A model generated the notes under the pieces. It was not told the DNA's origin. It did no database searches and saw only the letters and a program-made list of their open reading frames with translations. Shown one piece after another: positions 1 through 11,970 of a stretch of DNA of 64,000 nt; position 1 is the first letter of the stretch; each line of letters begins with the position of its first letter. Both the position numbers and the translations under genes were made by a program. The DNA lies in contig CM055098.1 in the NCBI GenBank assembly GCA_029204225.1, positions 11,927,552-11,991,551 of the forward strand, written 5' to 3'. This DNA comes from Diphasiastrum complanatum (taxonomy: Eukaryota > Streptophyta > Lycopodiopsida > Lycopodiales > Lycopodiaceae).

Positions 1-600
1 GAACGAGAATCTTTTGTGGTCCAGTATGAGAGAAGACAAACGACCAAATGAAACCAACGACGGAAATAAAACCTTCTCCTACCTGCACACTCCAAAGAGT
101 ACCAGCAAGATCATGCAAGTACCAAAAAGTATAGATATTTGATCTAATGATATGACATCAGCAAATACATTTTAGGTCGTGGCTAATCTGCCACTCTTGT
201 AATTCCCTGATTAGTTGTAGATGCTTAATCACTCTAATATCATATTTACATAGAGCGACCATACTTACTGGATGATACTTGACATATAGATCAACAGAAT
301 ACACATACAGTGTAACGTAGTAGTCTGATGCTAGTAAGCAATCAAGACGAAATACAAACAACAAGTCCGCTTGTGAGTGACGAGCTCTATGATCAGGATC
401 CATAGAGATCCAACTGTCCGCTAGTAAAGCGAGACGATACCGTGTTTCTCCCACGCCAGCGCACTGCGTGGATTTGCATGCAGTGCTTGAAGAAAGCAGA
501 GGAAGTTCAATATAGATAATTTCTCTTGTTGTGTCTGATCTCAAATGCAAATGCTTCTGCTGTTAATCGTGTGTCTGAGTTTTCTTGTTCATTTTAATTT
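1..600 (-). other. Unrecognised flank of minus copia element
   Basis: The minus strand is open for about 130 codons (550 to 158), but the translation matches no family I recognise. It lies directly beyond the broken RT of the neighbouring minus-strand copia element. It may be remnant 3' internal sequence or host flank. I saw no second copy of the LTR at 3493-4289 here, so the element's 3' LTR is missing or outside the window. Confidence 0.3.
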
Positions 601-3330
601 CGCACCTTGGTTGAAACTATGTTGAATGCTGCATTAATTTTATAAACGTAGATCAGCAGATAGATTTTAGCTTCTCCTAGATCAGCGATCTCAAATATTT
701 CAGAAATGTCTCTTTTGACATCTGAAATTAACTTATCTCTTTTTGAGAAGATAAGCTTGTCATTAAATCTTCTTCCAATTTTGCGTGCAAGAAAGCAGTC
801 TTCTCATCCACAATATGGATTTTCAGATCACGAGCCATTGCATACGCGAATAACAAGTGAATTGATGTATGTTTGACTATCGACGAGAAAGTATCAGTGT
901 AGTCGATTCCATACTTCTGTGAAAAACCTTTAGCAACCAACCTTGCTTTGTATCTGATGTTCTCTCCATCAAGACCTGTTTTAATCTTGTAAATCCACTT
1001 GCATTTGACTGGTTTCCTTCCATCAGGAATAGGTGCATGTGTCCATACATTGTTCTTGTACATGGATGACATTTTGTTCTCTATTGCTTGAGTCCATCTA
1101 TCTTTATCTGGTCCATCTACAGCTTCCTCGAATGTTTGAGGTTCGTCAGAGAATCCACAAAATTCGATGGCCGTATTAATAACATCCTGACCATACCTTT
1201 CTAGTGGTTTTCGTTGTTTGTCAGATCTTCTCATAGTTGGTTTTGAGTTCGATTCTGATTCGAACTTTTCTGTTGGAATTTGAGCTGGTGATTCGAGTCT
1301 GTCATGCACTCGATCTTGATCTCCCTCTGAATCTGGTAATTCTCTTTCATCTTCTGCTTGTTTTTCTTCTATCGTCGTTGGTAGCTCATAATAGTTTTTG
1401 AGAATTTCGTAGCCGAGTAGATCACTGTCTACTATGTACTTTGAGTCATCAAATTTTACATCTCAAACAACTTTTATCTTGCCAGTTTTTGGTACATAGA
1501 CACAATAATATGACGAATGTAACTCGAATCCTACCAGAAAACTTTGTTCTGTCTTTTCATCGAGTTTCTTTTTCATCTTATCTGGTATGTGATATGCACT
1601 GCGCATCGAAATGTCCGAATCAGCTTATTCCCTGTCTGCTTCTCAGCCCAATTCATATACTCAACGAGTTTTTTGAAAGCTTCAGATTTAGTACGAATAA
1701 AATATACCACATCGAACTTGCTGAAGTCATCAATAAACGTAATGAAGTACTTATCATTACCCAACGACAATACTCCGAATGGTCCACAAATATTTGAATG
1801 CACAATTTTCAGTACCTTAGTTGCTTTATAAACATCCTTACTAAAACGTGTTCTAGTCATCTTGCCTTTAAGACAGGATTCACAGGTAGTTCGAATATCT
1901 CTATGTTTGATTTCGACTACTTGAATTCTCTGAGTTTTGTTGGTTTGGTACAAGGCTTCCATATTCATGTGACATAGCCTCTTGTGCCACAGTGTATCTG
2001 TCGAATCTTGAGTTTGATTGACTTGTTCGAATGTTTAGGTGACATAAATTTCTTTCTTTGTTGCCTTTAGCAACCAGGTTATCAGAATCTTTCTCGAACA
2101 GGTTACAAGAGTTCTTCGTGAAGGTCACTAACATGCTTGTGTCGACTATCTTAGCTACAGATAGAAGATCTTCATCAAGAGTAGGGACATAGAGAACTTC
2201 CTCCAGCTTCTTGTCACTCTGGTTCGTGTGCAGCTCAAACAATATTTGTTTCGAGGAAACAAAATGTGAGGTGGCTCCCGAATCAAGTACTACTTCTCGT
2301 ATTGAATTAGATGAATAGTATAGATCAGCACTAACATAAGCTGTTGAGTTCCTTGTTGTCCTGTCTTCTACTGCTCTGGAGCATTCTACTCTGTCTTCGA
2401 CATAGTTTGAATCTGAAGATTCACTTTGATTCTGCTCCTTTTTGTTTCTAAGATTCTGATAATAGTCTACTGCTGCATGACCCCGTTTGTGACAATGAAT
2501 GCATTCAATCTTTGGATTTAACCAATACTTTTTTTTCTATGTGACCTGATCTTCTGCATTTGTTGCAGATCTTCTTATCACTAGAATTCTTCTATTGTTT
2601 ACAGATTGTTGTTCATTTGTCTTAGACTCATTCTTTTTAGACGACTCCCTCTTAAACTTAGACTTCTTAGAAGATTTATTCTTCTGAGTAAATAAAACAT
2701 TTTTGGAATCACCATTATTGTCATAGCGTTCACAAACTTCTAATTCCTCCTTAACTCTGTCTATTGCCTTTTGAAGTGTCATTGTCGCATCTTTCGCCAA
2801 TAAGGTTTGAGTTGTGTGGAACGACCTAGGTAGGGCTCGAAGAAAATAACTAAGCTGCTTTTCCTTAGAAATTGTATTTTTTGCACCAAAATTCTGCAAG
2901 GAAATAAACAGATCTTTAATCTTTCATACGAATGTATTCAGGTCTTTGCCTTCCCACTGTAGGTAAGTTAATTGGTCTTCCAAGAACATGATTTGATTAC
3001 GAGATCGAGTCTCATTCTTGGTTTGCAATTCTCCCCATAAATACTTTGTGTTTGAAATTGATGTAAGATCTAGCATTATATTGTCATGTACTAAAGACGC
3101 AATAATTGCTATAGCTTTGTCATTTTAAAACTCCATTCTCAAAGTTCTTTGCCAGGAGTAGCTACTGGCTTCTCCTCAATTGGTTCTACCCATTGCCATA
3201 GACCTTCGCCCTTCAACAAGAGTGAAGTCTTTAATTTCCAAATCAAGTAGTTTGAACCTTCTGGATCCAAGATCGTAGTGATCTTAGCTTGAATGTTGAT
3301 GATTGACGACATCTTCTAATTCTGAATAAC
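600..3330 (-). pseudogene. Ty1/copia gag-pol remnant with RT core deletion
   Basis: Decayed copia polyprotein read on the minus strand. From high to low coordinates it shows a gag start near 3312 (MSSIINIQAK), a gag body at 2537-2899 rich in Lys/Ser, a protease-like stretch at 1901-2242, GAG-preintegrase and integrase sequence at 1573-1968 (FITFIDDFSKF) and RT at 728-1309 (KCKWIYKIKTGLDGE, ARLVAKGFSQKYGIDY, DEKTAFLHAKLEEDL). Directly after KLEEDL the sequence jumps into DKLISDVKRDISEIFEIADL, which belongs downstream of the catalytic YVDD box. About 60-70 residues, including YVDD, are therefore absent. Frameshifts and stops occur throughout. In a working element this protein would copy RNA into cDNA in cytoplasmic particles; this copy cannot. 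Confidence 0.85.
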
Positions 3331-3389
3331 CTCCAAATAGCGGCTTGTTGATGGATGTATGAAGAATGTTGAGAGGGGTACGAAGATAT

Positions 3390-3492
3390 CACTGTATCGA
3401 CTCTGATTCGTTCTAATATCATTGTATCAGATTTGAACCTGTATGTTCTGACATCATTGTATCAAATTTAACTCTGTATGCTCTTATATAAA
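3390..3492 (-). promoter_or_regulatory. Degenerate primer-binding site and repeated leader
   Basis: Next to the LTR end at 3493 the minus strand reads TTATATAAGAGC, 9 of 12 matches to the copia tRNA-Met site TGGTATCAGAGC. Behind it a GATACAATGAT-type unit recurs three times with spacing of roughly 45-50 bp. I infer a decayed primer-binding site with a repeated leader. Confidence 0.4.
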
Positions 3493-4289
3493 TGTAGGAA
3501 AAATAGTAATTATTCTTCCACAGAGAGCACGATTAAAGTTTGAATAAATCAAACTAATATCAGTGTCTTCAATCGAGATTGTATCTGATCTATGTTTTAA
3601 TAGAACAGTATTAGTTCTGATTGAATATGCATGTGGAAATTATGTGCGGAAGCAAGAGACAACTTAAGACAATTGTAGACAATTAAAAATTGTTGATCAA
3701 AAACGAATTTATAATTCTGAATCTAATTCAGTATACATTTCTTGCTGTCTTATCTTGCTGCTGTGTCTCTGATTGAATGAGTTGGTTACAATGAGTAGTG
3801 CACATGTATTTATATTGCTACATGATAGGTCTTTTGTCCTTTCATTCATAGGTCTTTGGCCTTTCAATTCTGTAATAGTAGATCTAACTGTTTATGACGG
3901 TTGATATTCAAATAGACGCTTTGTTTTTAAAGTCGAATAATTTCTGTTTGCGAATATTTTGCAACAGCCTATCTCTTCTACTTAGCTTTGTGTTTCGCGA
4001 ATTATTCGTGACAAATGACAGTTTTTGATCTTGAAGTAGAATCCAGAACATTTCGCGAATTGTTCGTGACAATTTTGTGACATCTGAGGTTTGAACATGA
4101 AACAAAATATTTTTGCGACAAGATTTTGTTCGCAAATCTTTCGAATTGACTACAAGACAAAGTTTGCGAATCGTTTGAGGTTGATCATGAATACAAATAT
4201 TTTGAGTTCGTGTTTGTTTCTTATCCTTTGTCAAGTAAACTACATGCTTTGTTAGTAGAATCAAGATCTGTTTGATCAGTTGTTCTACA
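3493..4289 (-). repeat. LTR of minus-strand copia element
   Basis: A 797-bp segment bounded by TGTAG on one side and CTACA on the other, lying upstream of the gag start of the 600-3330 element. Its interior carries repeated TTCGCGAA/TTCGTGACA-type motifs at 3955-4150. No second copy is in the window, so the call rests on the terminal inverted repeat, the adjacent primer-site-like sequence and the position relative to gag. Its outer edge abruptly interrupts a plus-strand coiled-coil ORF, as expected for an insertion point. Confidence 0.5.
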
Positions 4290-4513
4290 GTCCCATACTA
4301 CCAGGCCGCGTATCATCAATTGCTACTCAGGCTACCCAGTTAACGAAAGTGATCAACCAACAGACGAATTCAATGGAAGAACTTACCATACGCCTAGATG
4401 ATGAGAGGTTAAGACGCTACCATAGCTCCTACGAGCTGTCGAAATTGACAAATGAGAATGCTCACCTTAAGGCTGAACTGAAAGCCTTAAGGACCCCTTC
4501 TGATAATGAGTGA
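4290..4513 (+). pseudogene. Coiled-coil ORF fragment
   Basis: Open on the plus strand from the LTR edge to a stop at 4511-4513. The residues are strongly heptad-like (QTNSMEELTIRLDDERLRR, then ELSKLTNENAHLKAELKAL), so a coiled coil is expected. An ATG three codons inside the LTR is probably accidental; the natural N-terminus was cut off by the copia insertion. I do not recognise the protein. It could be the C-terminal end of an ORF from the gypsy-like element that follows. Confidence 0.4.
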
Positions 4514-5400
4514 CCGGGTGTGGCCACATTACTAGTGAAAGACACATCCTTAAACTGTGAGTCTCTTTTTGGATACTGGTCCTTACTGAGTGATGTGAAC
4601 CGACGGATGCCACCAAGTAGGGCAATTTCATAACCGTTTCATGACTGGTAGCACTTCAGATCTTTTTTCCCTCCTGCGTGAGGGATGTTTACATAGGTGC
4701 TTGTGCCTTCATATATTTTTACAGGCAGTTAGTCAGTCTCAGAGAGATAGAGAGCAAGAGAGAGTGAGGACTTTAGACCTTGTATATCCTCACTCATTTT
4801 TCTGTTAGTGCAATGATGACAGTTCAGCCTATGCCATGTTTCACAGGCATTGTGTACACCATTTTTGCTGCTTGTAGTTGTGCTATCAGATGTTTCAACT
4901 ATTTTTCTCTATAGTTTTTGTCCAATAAGAACTGCTGGGTGATTGTATTAGATCAGATTAAATGTCTTGTATAAAGAATGTTTAAGTCTGTCAAGCCAAC
5001 ATTGATAGTGTACCAACAACGTGAGGATCCTGACATTGATTCTTGACAACTGGGAATCGGTTTGTTATATAGGCCTCATTGTTGGTCACTGTCAGTCTAT
5101 GTCACTTGGAATGTTCTGATAGTGAACATTCCAGAGTGAACTTTGTGGACTCTGAACTAGATCCGAGTAGGAGAGTTATGTTCTGTTTGGATATCACCTA
5201 TCAGAATCGGACCGGGTGGATGCTGTATTGTGTCCTTTCAGATCTCGGTTAGTGCAGAGAATTCATATCCTGCCGATGCAATTACATTCCATTTTAATGA
5301 TTTTTCTGATGGTAGGCCGTGTTGATGTCTGATCAGTCGGATCTCACACCTAAGCTGCCAAGATTCCTTGAAGAATTTAGAGCTATACTAACACCTATAT
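4514..5400 (+). other. LTR-like or leader DNA without ORFs
   Basis: No coding signal. The stretch contains a purine-rich run (GAGAGATAGAGAGCAAGAG near 4744) followed by pyrimidine- and T-rich sequence, and it lies between a coiled-coil ORF fragment and a gag ORF. This is where a gypsy LTR and leader would be expected, but I found no second copy and no clear primer-binding site. Confidence 0.25.
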
Positions 5401-5419
5401 ACAGAGATATCCTACAAGG

Positions 5420-6990
5420 ATCCGGGTTGGAAGCTTGGGTCTATTGGATTTGCAATTTTCTTTTGATTTTGTTAATGAGTTTGGTTCTAACTTAGAACCG
5501 ATACTTAATGTAAGAAACCCCCTATTTGGAGGTGAATCTTCTCTTGAGAGTCAACCTTTAGAGGGGACATCTTTTGTTGATTATACCATATTTGATATTG
5601 TTAAGCCAGATAGTTCAGATAGAGAAGATCTTGACGATCAGTTTGAAGTAGATATCATAGGGAATTCTAAGAAAGCTCTAAGGAAAGTCCTGACGAACCA
5701 TCTAAAACTCCTAATTCTAGGATTGATAGTCTCTCTATACACTCATTTGAATATCTTTCAGACAGACCTTCTAAACATCAATCTGAACATACTTCTGTAA
5801 GTTCCATAGGATTGGAAATAGCTGACCTTCCTAATGTGAGACAAAGAACACATGCCATTAATGTATTACCTACGGTCACAAAACCTGAGTCGCTAACACA
5901 GCCTATGCCGCAGTTTTGAGCCACGGCGCAAGACGACTCTGAAAAACATGTAAATGACTTTTATAGATCTTGTTCTGTTAACAGGATAATGGATTAAGGC
6001 CATCAGATATTGTTATTTAGTGGCACTTTATGCGGCAGTGCCAGTGACTGGTATTATCGGCTAGAGCCCCTTTCTATCAATAACATGGAGAATTTCATTT
6101 CGCCATTTTTGAGCAAGTTTCAGATACCAAAGTCTCGTGACCACCTGATCTATGCTTTGACTGGTAGCTGTCACGAGGATTATGAGATCATCAAACAATA
6201 CACTTGGCATATTAAGGAACTGGTTAGACAGTTCGGAGCCAGTAAGCCACCTGATAATTGGGTTGTGTCTCTTTACCTTAAAGGACTTAGATACGCAATC
6301 CAAATTGCTGTCAGATAGTCAAACCCTCGCACCCTGGAGGAAGCTACTACCAGAGCATTTGATATTGAGAGTTCTATGATCTCTACACAAGAGGTGGTGG
6401 CTATGGCGGAAGGGAAGCGATCCCGATATGCTCCAGGACCCATTGCTGATGGCACCAATTTTCCTCGAGGCAACTATGCTACTGGTGTCAGACCAGTGTA
6501 TAGCTATGCACCAGTGGCTCCCATTTAACAAGTTATACAACCAATCTTTCATAACGTTGTAGCGCAGTCACTTTTTATTAGGCCCGATTCAGGAGCGCCT
6601 CAATACGCACCTAATTAGAGCCATGCAAATGAATACCAGAAGACAACACCTCCCTACCAAGGATGTCCTAATGAAGTTGTTCCTTCTAGTACTAGCGATG
6701 TCGATCAAGTTGTGTATGAATCTTCTGCTTCGAATATCCATGATATGGTGAAGAACTACATGGATATCTTGAATGAAAACATCAAAACCTTGACAATGGA
6801 TGTCAATTTCCTGAAGCGGTAGCAAAATATTATTGGAAAGCGGAAACCTGACAAACCGAGTGAAGTGTCCTACAGGTATTGCAAAGGTGCTCACTTGACT
6901 AGGGACTGCCCCAACATCAAATGCACAATTTGTGAGAAGAATGGACATTCCAATGATGGATCTGGGTGAAGATGAAGGCCGATAAGGAGA
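5420..6990 (+). pseudogene. Ty3/gypsy-like gag remnant with CCHC knuckle
   Basis: An acidic N-terminal region (5435-5800) runs through frameshifts into a retrotransposon gag core at 6010-6318 (GSASDWYYRLEPLS, then FLSKFQIPKSRDHLIYALTG), typical of the Retrotrans_gag family. A Pro/Tyr/Ala-rich linker follows. Two knuckle-like elements at about 6868-6960 read YCKGAHLTRDCPN and CTICEKNGHS; the first fits CX2CX4HX4C poorly because its first Cys is Tyr-adjacent. Several stops and shifts make it a pseudogene. Intact gag would form the cytoplasmic particle and bind RNA. Copia-type pol follows instead of gypsy protease/RT. Confidence 0.65.
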
Positions 6991-7164
6991 CAACTAATCA
7001 ACTTGGACCCAAAAATCACAGAATCACTGGGACCTCTAAAGATCCGACAAAGCTGGTGAGAATTCTAACGTGTGGCGACTCCTCTGAAAATAGACCTGTT
7101 ACCTTAATCAATCTTGCTGATTTGGAAGTGGATCCAAATTATCTGGTAATGAGCATAGCTCAGA

Positions 7165-8330
7165 AAGTAGTTGCAGCACTATACCAAAACCTTTTCTCCA
7201 ATTGTAAGGCATACCTCTGTACGCTTATTGATTGCATATGTAACAACATACAACCTGAACATCCACATTGTGGATGAGAAGACTGCATTCCTACATGGAG
7301 AACTCAAAGAAGAGTTCTACATGGATCAGCCCCCAGGTTTTACATGTGAATCATTTTTTGATTACACTTGCAAGATGCACAGAGCATCTATGGATTAAAA
7401 CAGATCGCCAGACAATGATATAAGAAGAAGGATCATGATTTAAGATCCTTAGGCTTTCAACCTTCTATAATGTCTATGTAAAGGTTGTGCATGGAGAAAT
7501 TATCATAATAGGTGTCTATGTAGATGACACACTCATCCTATCAAGGAGCGATGATCTGATTGCACAAGTGAAGCAGGATATCTCCAAATACTTTGAGATA
7601 TTAGACCTGGGTGAAGTACGATGCTACCTAGGATTAGAAATCGATCGAGACCTTGAAAACGACAAATTGTATTTACACCAATTGAGGTATACTCAAAGGA
7701 TCATTGATGACTTTCAGATGACTGAATGCAAAGGGGTAAACACTCCGATGATCGCGGGCACAATACTAAAAAGTGCAGACAATTCGAAGAACAACGAACA
7801 GAGCGAAGCAATGCTCAACAAGCCCTACAAAGGACTGATAGGTTCTTTAATGTATTTAGCAGACAACACCAGAACGGACATTGCATAAGCAGTATTTAGA
7901 TTGAGTTAGTTCAACATTAATCCAGGACAAACATACTGGAAGATTGCCAAAAGAGTCTTGCAATACCTGCAACAAACAAAGGATTACAAACTCTACTATT
8001 CATGCAAATCGGGACCTCAAGTCAAATCCTACAGTGACGCTAGCTGGGCATCATTGAAGGGCGATTGTAAGAGTGTTTCAGGAGGGTGCACCATAGCCGC
8101 AAATGTTGCAGTTCTATGGGTAAACGATCACCGCACAATCATCCTGTGAAGTTGAATATGTCACTATTGTGAAGATGGCCAACGAACTGATATGGCTCAA
8201 GCAGTTCCTTGATAAACTAGGGGAAAGCACCAATGAGTCGTTGATCCTCTACATGGACAACACCTCCTCCATACACCTGACATAGGACCCTGTGTTTCAT
8301 GTGAAAATTTGCCAACATTGGCAAATCTAG
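7165..8330 (+). pseudogene. Copia RT and RNase H remnant
   Basis: RT begins near 7171 with KTFSPIVRHTSVRLLIAYV and DEKTAFLHGELKEEFYMDQ, breaks near 7398, then resumes at 7487-7888 with the catalytic box GVYVDDTLILSRSDD and LGEVRCYLGLEID. RNase H follows at 7958-8149 (VKSYSDASWASLKGDCKSVSGG) and decays by about 8330. The catalytic YVDD is intact, but stops and at least two frameshifts disable the frame. DEKTAFLH is shared with the minus-strand element at 600-3330, so both come from one copia lineage. Confidence 0.85.
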
Positions 8331-8339
8331 GCATGTAGA

Positions 8340-8989
8340 ATATTGTACATTTTGTCTATAATTTTGTTTCTACTATTGTATGGCCAAAGTTCCACATGGC
8401 AATCTACACCTAATGTAGGTTAGCTTGAGTCAAGAGGAGTGGTTGTGTCCATTTGGTGGAGATTCCTACTTTATAGGATCTAGACCTTGATTTGTTATGA
8501 AATTTTGACCAACCATGCACCTACCAAGCATGACTCTAGGAAAGAGACTAGCGTTTTATTTCAGGGCAAAAATGATGCGCTAACTTCCTTATTACATGTT
8601 GGAAATTCATCTAACTTAGCAAAGGAAGTGAGTTTTGCTATGTATTCCAAGCTCCCATAGTGAGAAGATAGATTATTTTTGGAGCTCATTGGCAATCTTG
8701 AGTTTGCTCTCCATGTACATTGATTTTCTTTGATATAAATGAAACCAAGACTTCAAGTACTTCAAACATTGTTCTAAATCCATACAATAAGCTGCTCTTC
8801 ACAGATCTGGACTCGGATTTGTGTATATGATTCATGATTTAGATTATCAATGCTTGTTGTGTGTCAAATTGCCAATCTAAATCAGGATTTGTTGTCTAAT
8901 TTTTTGATGCGTTGATTAAGCAAGTACATAATCACTCTTGTGGATCTTCTAAGATCCATTTATGGTCTAAAAAATACTATACTCTCACA
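8340..8989 (+). repeat. LTR region ending at a primer-binding site
   Basis: Non-coding AT-rich DNA that ends in CTCTCACA directly before GGTATCAGAGCC. This identifies the 3' border of a plus-strand copia LTR at about 8989. The 5' border is not defined; TGTTGGAAATTC at about 8557 is one candidate. Confidence 0.45.
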
Positions 8990-9002
8990 GGGTATCAGAG
9001 CC
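8990..9002 (+). promoter_or_regulatory. Copia tRNA-Met primer-binding site
   Basis: GGGTATCAGAGCC differs by one base from the standard copia site TGGTATCAGAGCC, complementary to the 3' end of plant initiator tRNA-Met. It sits between an LTR end and a gag ORF about 0.6 kb downstream. Confidence 0.75.
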
Positions 9003-9609
9003 AAGTACAAGAGCTTTGATCAAAGATCCATTCAAATCCATTTTTAGTAGTTTTTGGTGCTAAAAAATAATCACGTGAGGTCGAGCTAGAAGCCAAGTTT
9101 TGGTGAGGGAATTTGATCTCAAATTTGAATGGGATCAAAATCCATAACTATTCCCACGTGTGGGAACTTTTGAACGTGCATTAAATGCACCATATTCATT
9201 TGTTCACCATAAATTCAATTTGAGAGCTTTTGATGTAATTTTTCTTGGAAATCCTAGGATAAGCTACCAAGATCAAGTGCCATTGATTAGATTTGAAATT
9301 TTTTCATGAGATCTAATTAATCTAGGCTGAAATCAGGTCTTCTATGCTTGTTTTACAGGTCTTTAAGGTACATCAAAGTGTGTGAGAGAGATTAAATCAT
9401 TTTTTGTCCAAAAATAGCCAAGATTGGCAGAATTTGTTTGAAAGTAGATTTCACATCATCTTATCTTCATTCCAGCTTTGTGAGGGAGTGATAGAACTAT
9501 GATTACAAGTCCATTTGTTGGATTAGAAATCAAAATTGAGTGAAACAATGCAAGTGTGAAACCTTTGTGAGTTTCAAGTTCAATCAAATCTATTTCTTGT
9601 GTGTAGAAT

Positions 9610-10381
9610 TCACTAATAAGATGGGATCTATCGGAGCATACCTTAAAAGAATTCTACTAATCATGCTATTTGGAAGATTACGATGGAGTCAGTCATGGTG
9701 CTCCAAGAACTTTATGAGTTTCTGATTGAAGATGAAGATGAACCTCTAAGTGCACATGAGTTTTTGAGATACAAGAAGAGATCTAGGCTTGCACTTCATT
9801 GTGTGAAGATGAATGTGAGCAATGATCTTTTGAGAAACATATCATCATGTACAAGTGCTAAAGAGGCTTGGAATGCTTTAAAATCAATCTATGAATTGCT
9901 TAGAAATCAAATTTTGCAAAGCATGAGGAGAAGTGAGGAGAGTGCACATGATTATGTGCTTAGAACCAAGTCTCTAAATAGGGATTTGGCTTCCATTGGA
10001 GATAAGATTCAAGATGGAGAACTTGTACAAATTGTCCTTAATGGTCTAGGAGATGACTTTTCAAATTTGGTCCAAAGCTTTGCAATCCAAGACACTTTGC
10101 CCACTATAGAAAAACTTCATAGTGTATTAGTGGCTGAAGAGTGTAGAATGATGCACACCAATGCTAGATTGAACTCAATGTCTTTGCAGGTTGGTGATGA
10201 AAAAGCCAATTTCTCATTCAAAGGCAAGAAGAAGACCAATGTAGAGAAGAAGCATTCCAAGGAGGCCAAAGAAGAGGATGATGCATCAAGCTCGAGGGGC
10301 CAGATCAAAGACAAATCCAAGTTCAAAGGTTTTTTCTGTGGAAAGAAAGAGCATTTTGCATCAGAATGTCTCAAGAAGTAG
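9610..10381 (+). pseudogene. Copia gag remnant
   Basis: A long ORF at 9683-10381 reads as copia gag (UBN2 type): LQELYEFLIEDEDEPL, LALHCVKMNVSNDLLRNISS, AKEAWNALKSIYE, LNGLGDDFSNLVQSF and a Lys-rich tail. The natural start lies upstream in another frame near 9612 (NHAIWKITMESVMVL spans the shift). The C-terminal knuckle reads FFCGKKEHFASEC, so the first Cys of CX2CX4HX4C is Gly. It would coat RNA in the virus-like particle. It lies about 0.6 kb after the primer site and belongs to that element; protease and pol are missing. Confidence 0.8.
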
Positions 10382-10389
10382 AAGACACA

Positions 10390-10650
10390 AGAGAGCTGTA
10401 TGTTGGATCATCCAAAAGGATGAATCTTGAAAATGTCCTTTATGTTCCTCTTGAAGGACTTGAGGCTCCTCCTCAATCCCAAGTACAATGTCCATCACAT
10501 CTTGGAGTATCATAGATTGACTCCATTCTAACCTTCCAAATATAATAGTTGGAGGTAGATAGTCTCTCACTAGATTCCAATAGAAATGAACCCATAGATG
10601 CCATGTAATAGTGAAGACTCCTTGTGAATTAGACAATAAAGTGTTGCTTC
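10390..10650 (-). pseudogene. Minus-strand copia gag N-terminus fragment
   Basis: Minus-strand frames include NYYIWKVRMESI, the counterpart of NHAIWKITMES in the neighbouring plus-strand gag, followed by short out-of-frame gag-like pieces. About 250 bp survive. It lies tail to tail with the plus-strand gag that ends at 10381, so two related fragments face each other. Confidence 0.5.
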
Positions 10651-11270
10651 TCTCTCACTATAGGATCCAATAAAGGTGTATCACCAACTCCTATGCAAGA
10701 TCTTGCAACAAAATGTGAGATGGATCTCAATAGATCTACAAATCTCTCTCAAACTAGATCAACCTCTCATAGATTGATGGAGTATAGGCAAAGTTTGGGT
10801 CAAACTTTCTTTGGAACGTGTGAAACACTCAAAGAATCCACAAATCACTCTAATACAATGGAATTAAAAGAAACAATGTGGCTATGACCTCAAAAAGTTG
10901 ACTAGATCTCAAATAGATGACATTGGCAAGCCTCTTCTTGAATTTTTTGGTCAAACTAGCAAGATATGATTAAACCAAATGTGTCCACATAGGTCTAGGT
11001 GCCCTACCTAACCTTATTCAAAAGCTTATAACTTTTGATTGGCTCTACCAAATGGATTGAGACAAATTGCTACAAGAACTAGACAAAACTAGCTTTCAAA
11101 AAAGCTATCTAGCACCAAATTTGGATCTAACTTGGAAGAGAACTTTCCAAATGAACTTGGCTGTACTTCACACATGCCTCGACACTGAATTTTGTACAAT
11201 ACTTGAAATGACTCAATCATTATAATAATAAACCCCCTTAATCCAAATTTTCTTGAGATAGCATGGGAGA
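10651..11270. other. Spacer, probable retrotransposon leader
   Basis: Non-coding. On the minus strand near 11030 the sequence ATTTGGTAGAGCC resembles a primer-binding site with an internal deletion, which would fit the leader of the minus-strand gag fragment. Nothing else is recognisable. Confidence 0.25.
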
Positions 11271-11970
11271 TGCAATCAACACTCTCTAGAATAATTGAAA
11301 TTACGATGGTAGAGTAGGTAGGATTGTTACTAGAGGTCGTATTCGATTGGAAGCTGAACTGAGCGAAAGCAACTGCAAAGTTAATGATTGCGGTCTTCAT
11401 GCGATCTGGGCAGGGAAGTTGAACCGACCGAAGGATTACCGCATATGAACCAATTGCAGCCTTTACGGAGTTTTGCGATATCAAATTCCGGTACTCTGGC
11501 GAGGATATAAATAGGGAACTTGTGGTCACGAGGGACACTCTTGATTTTACACTGGTTAGCAGTAGTGTGATCAGCCGTCATAACGGTGAGAGTCGAGCAA
11601 TTGTATCACCAATTATTCAGATTCCACACTAGGTTGCAGGCAGCAAGAAGTGTATTGCCTTTTGAGCGACCATGTTGTGGGTTCTGGATACTGTTTAGTC
11701 TTGTGATCTGATGTACCTAACGATTGATTGATGGTTGATCATTATATGGAATGTAATTAAGCAATGTTAATTCCTTGTGTCTGGATCTTGATATGTTATG
11801 AATTTCAAAATTCCGTAATGATGATGTTCTACCATGTTACTATTTTGTATTGTGGTAATGGAGATGTGTAATGGGAATGTATTAGCTAGTTTCATTACAT
11901 TCTATGAATGGTTGTAAGTTAAATCCTAATATATTGACACAATCATCATCTTCGGCTTGACATCAACGTT
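11270..11970 (+). repeat. LTR-like segment with TATA box
   Basis: This block is less AT-rich than its surroundings. It carries a good TATA element (TATAAATAG at 11506-11514) followed by sequence resembling an LTR transcription start and R region. No partner copy or clear TG/CA borders were found. The open minus-strand frames here look accidental. Confidence 0.35.

Noticed and set aside
11089-11581. 149- and 66-codon minus-strand ORFs
   Set aside because: They overlap an LTR-like promoter with a plus-strand TATA box and show no domain.
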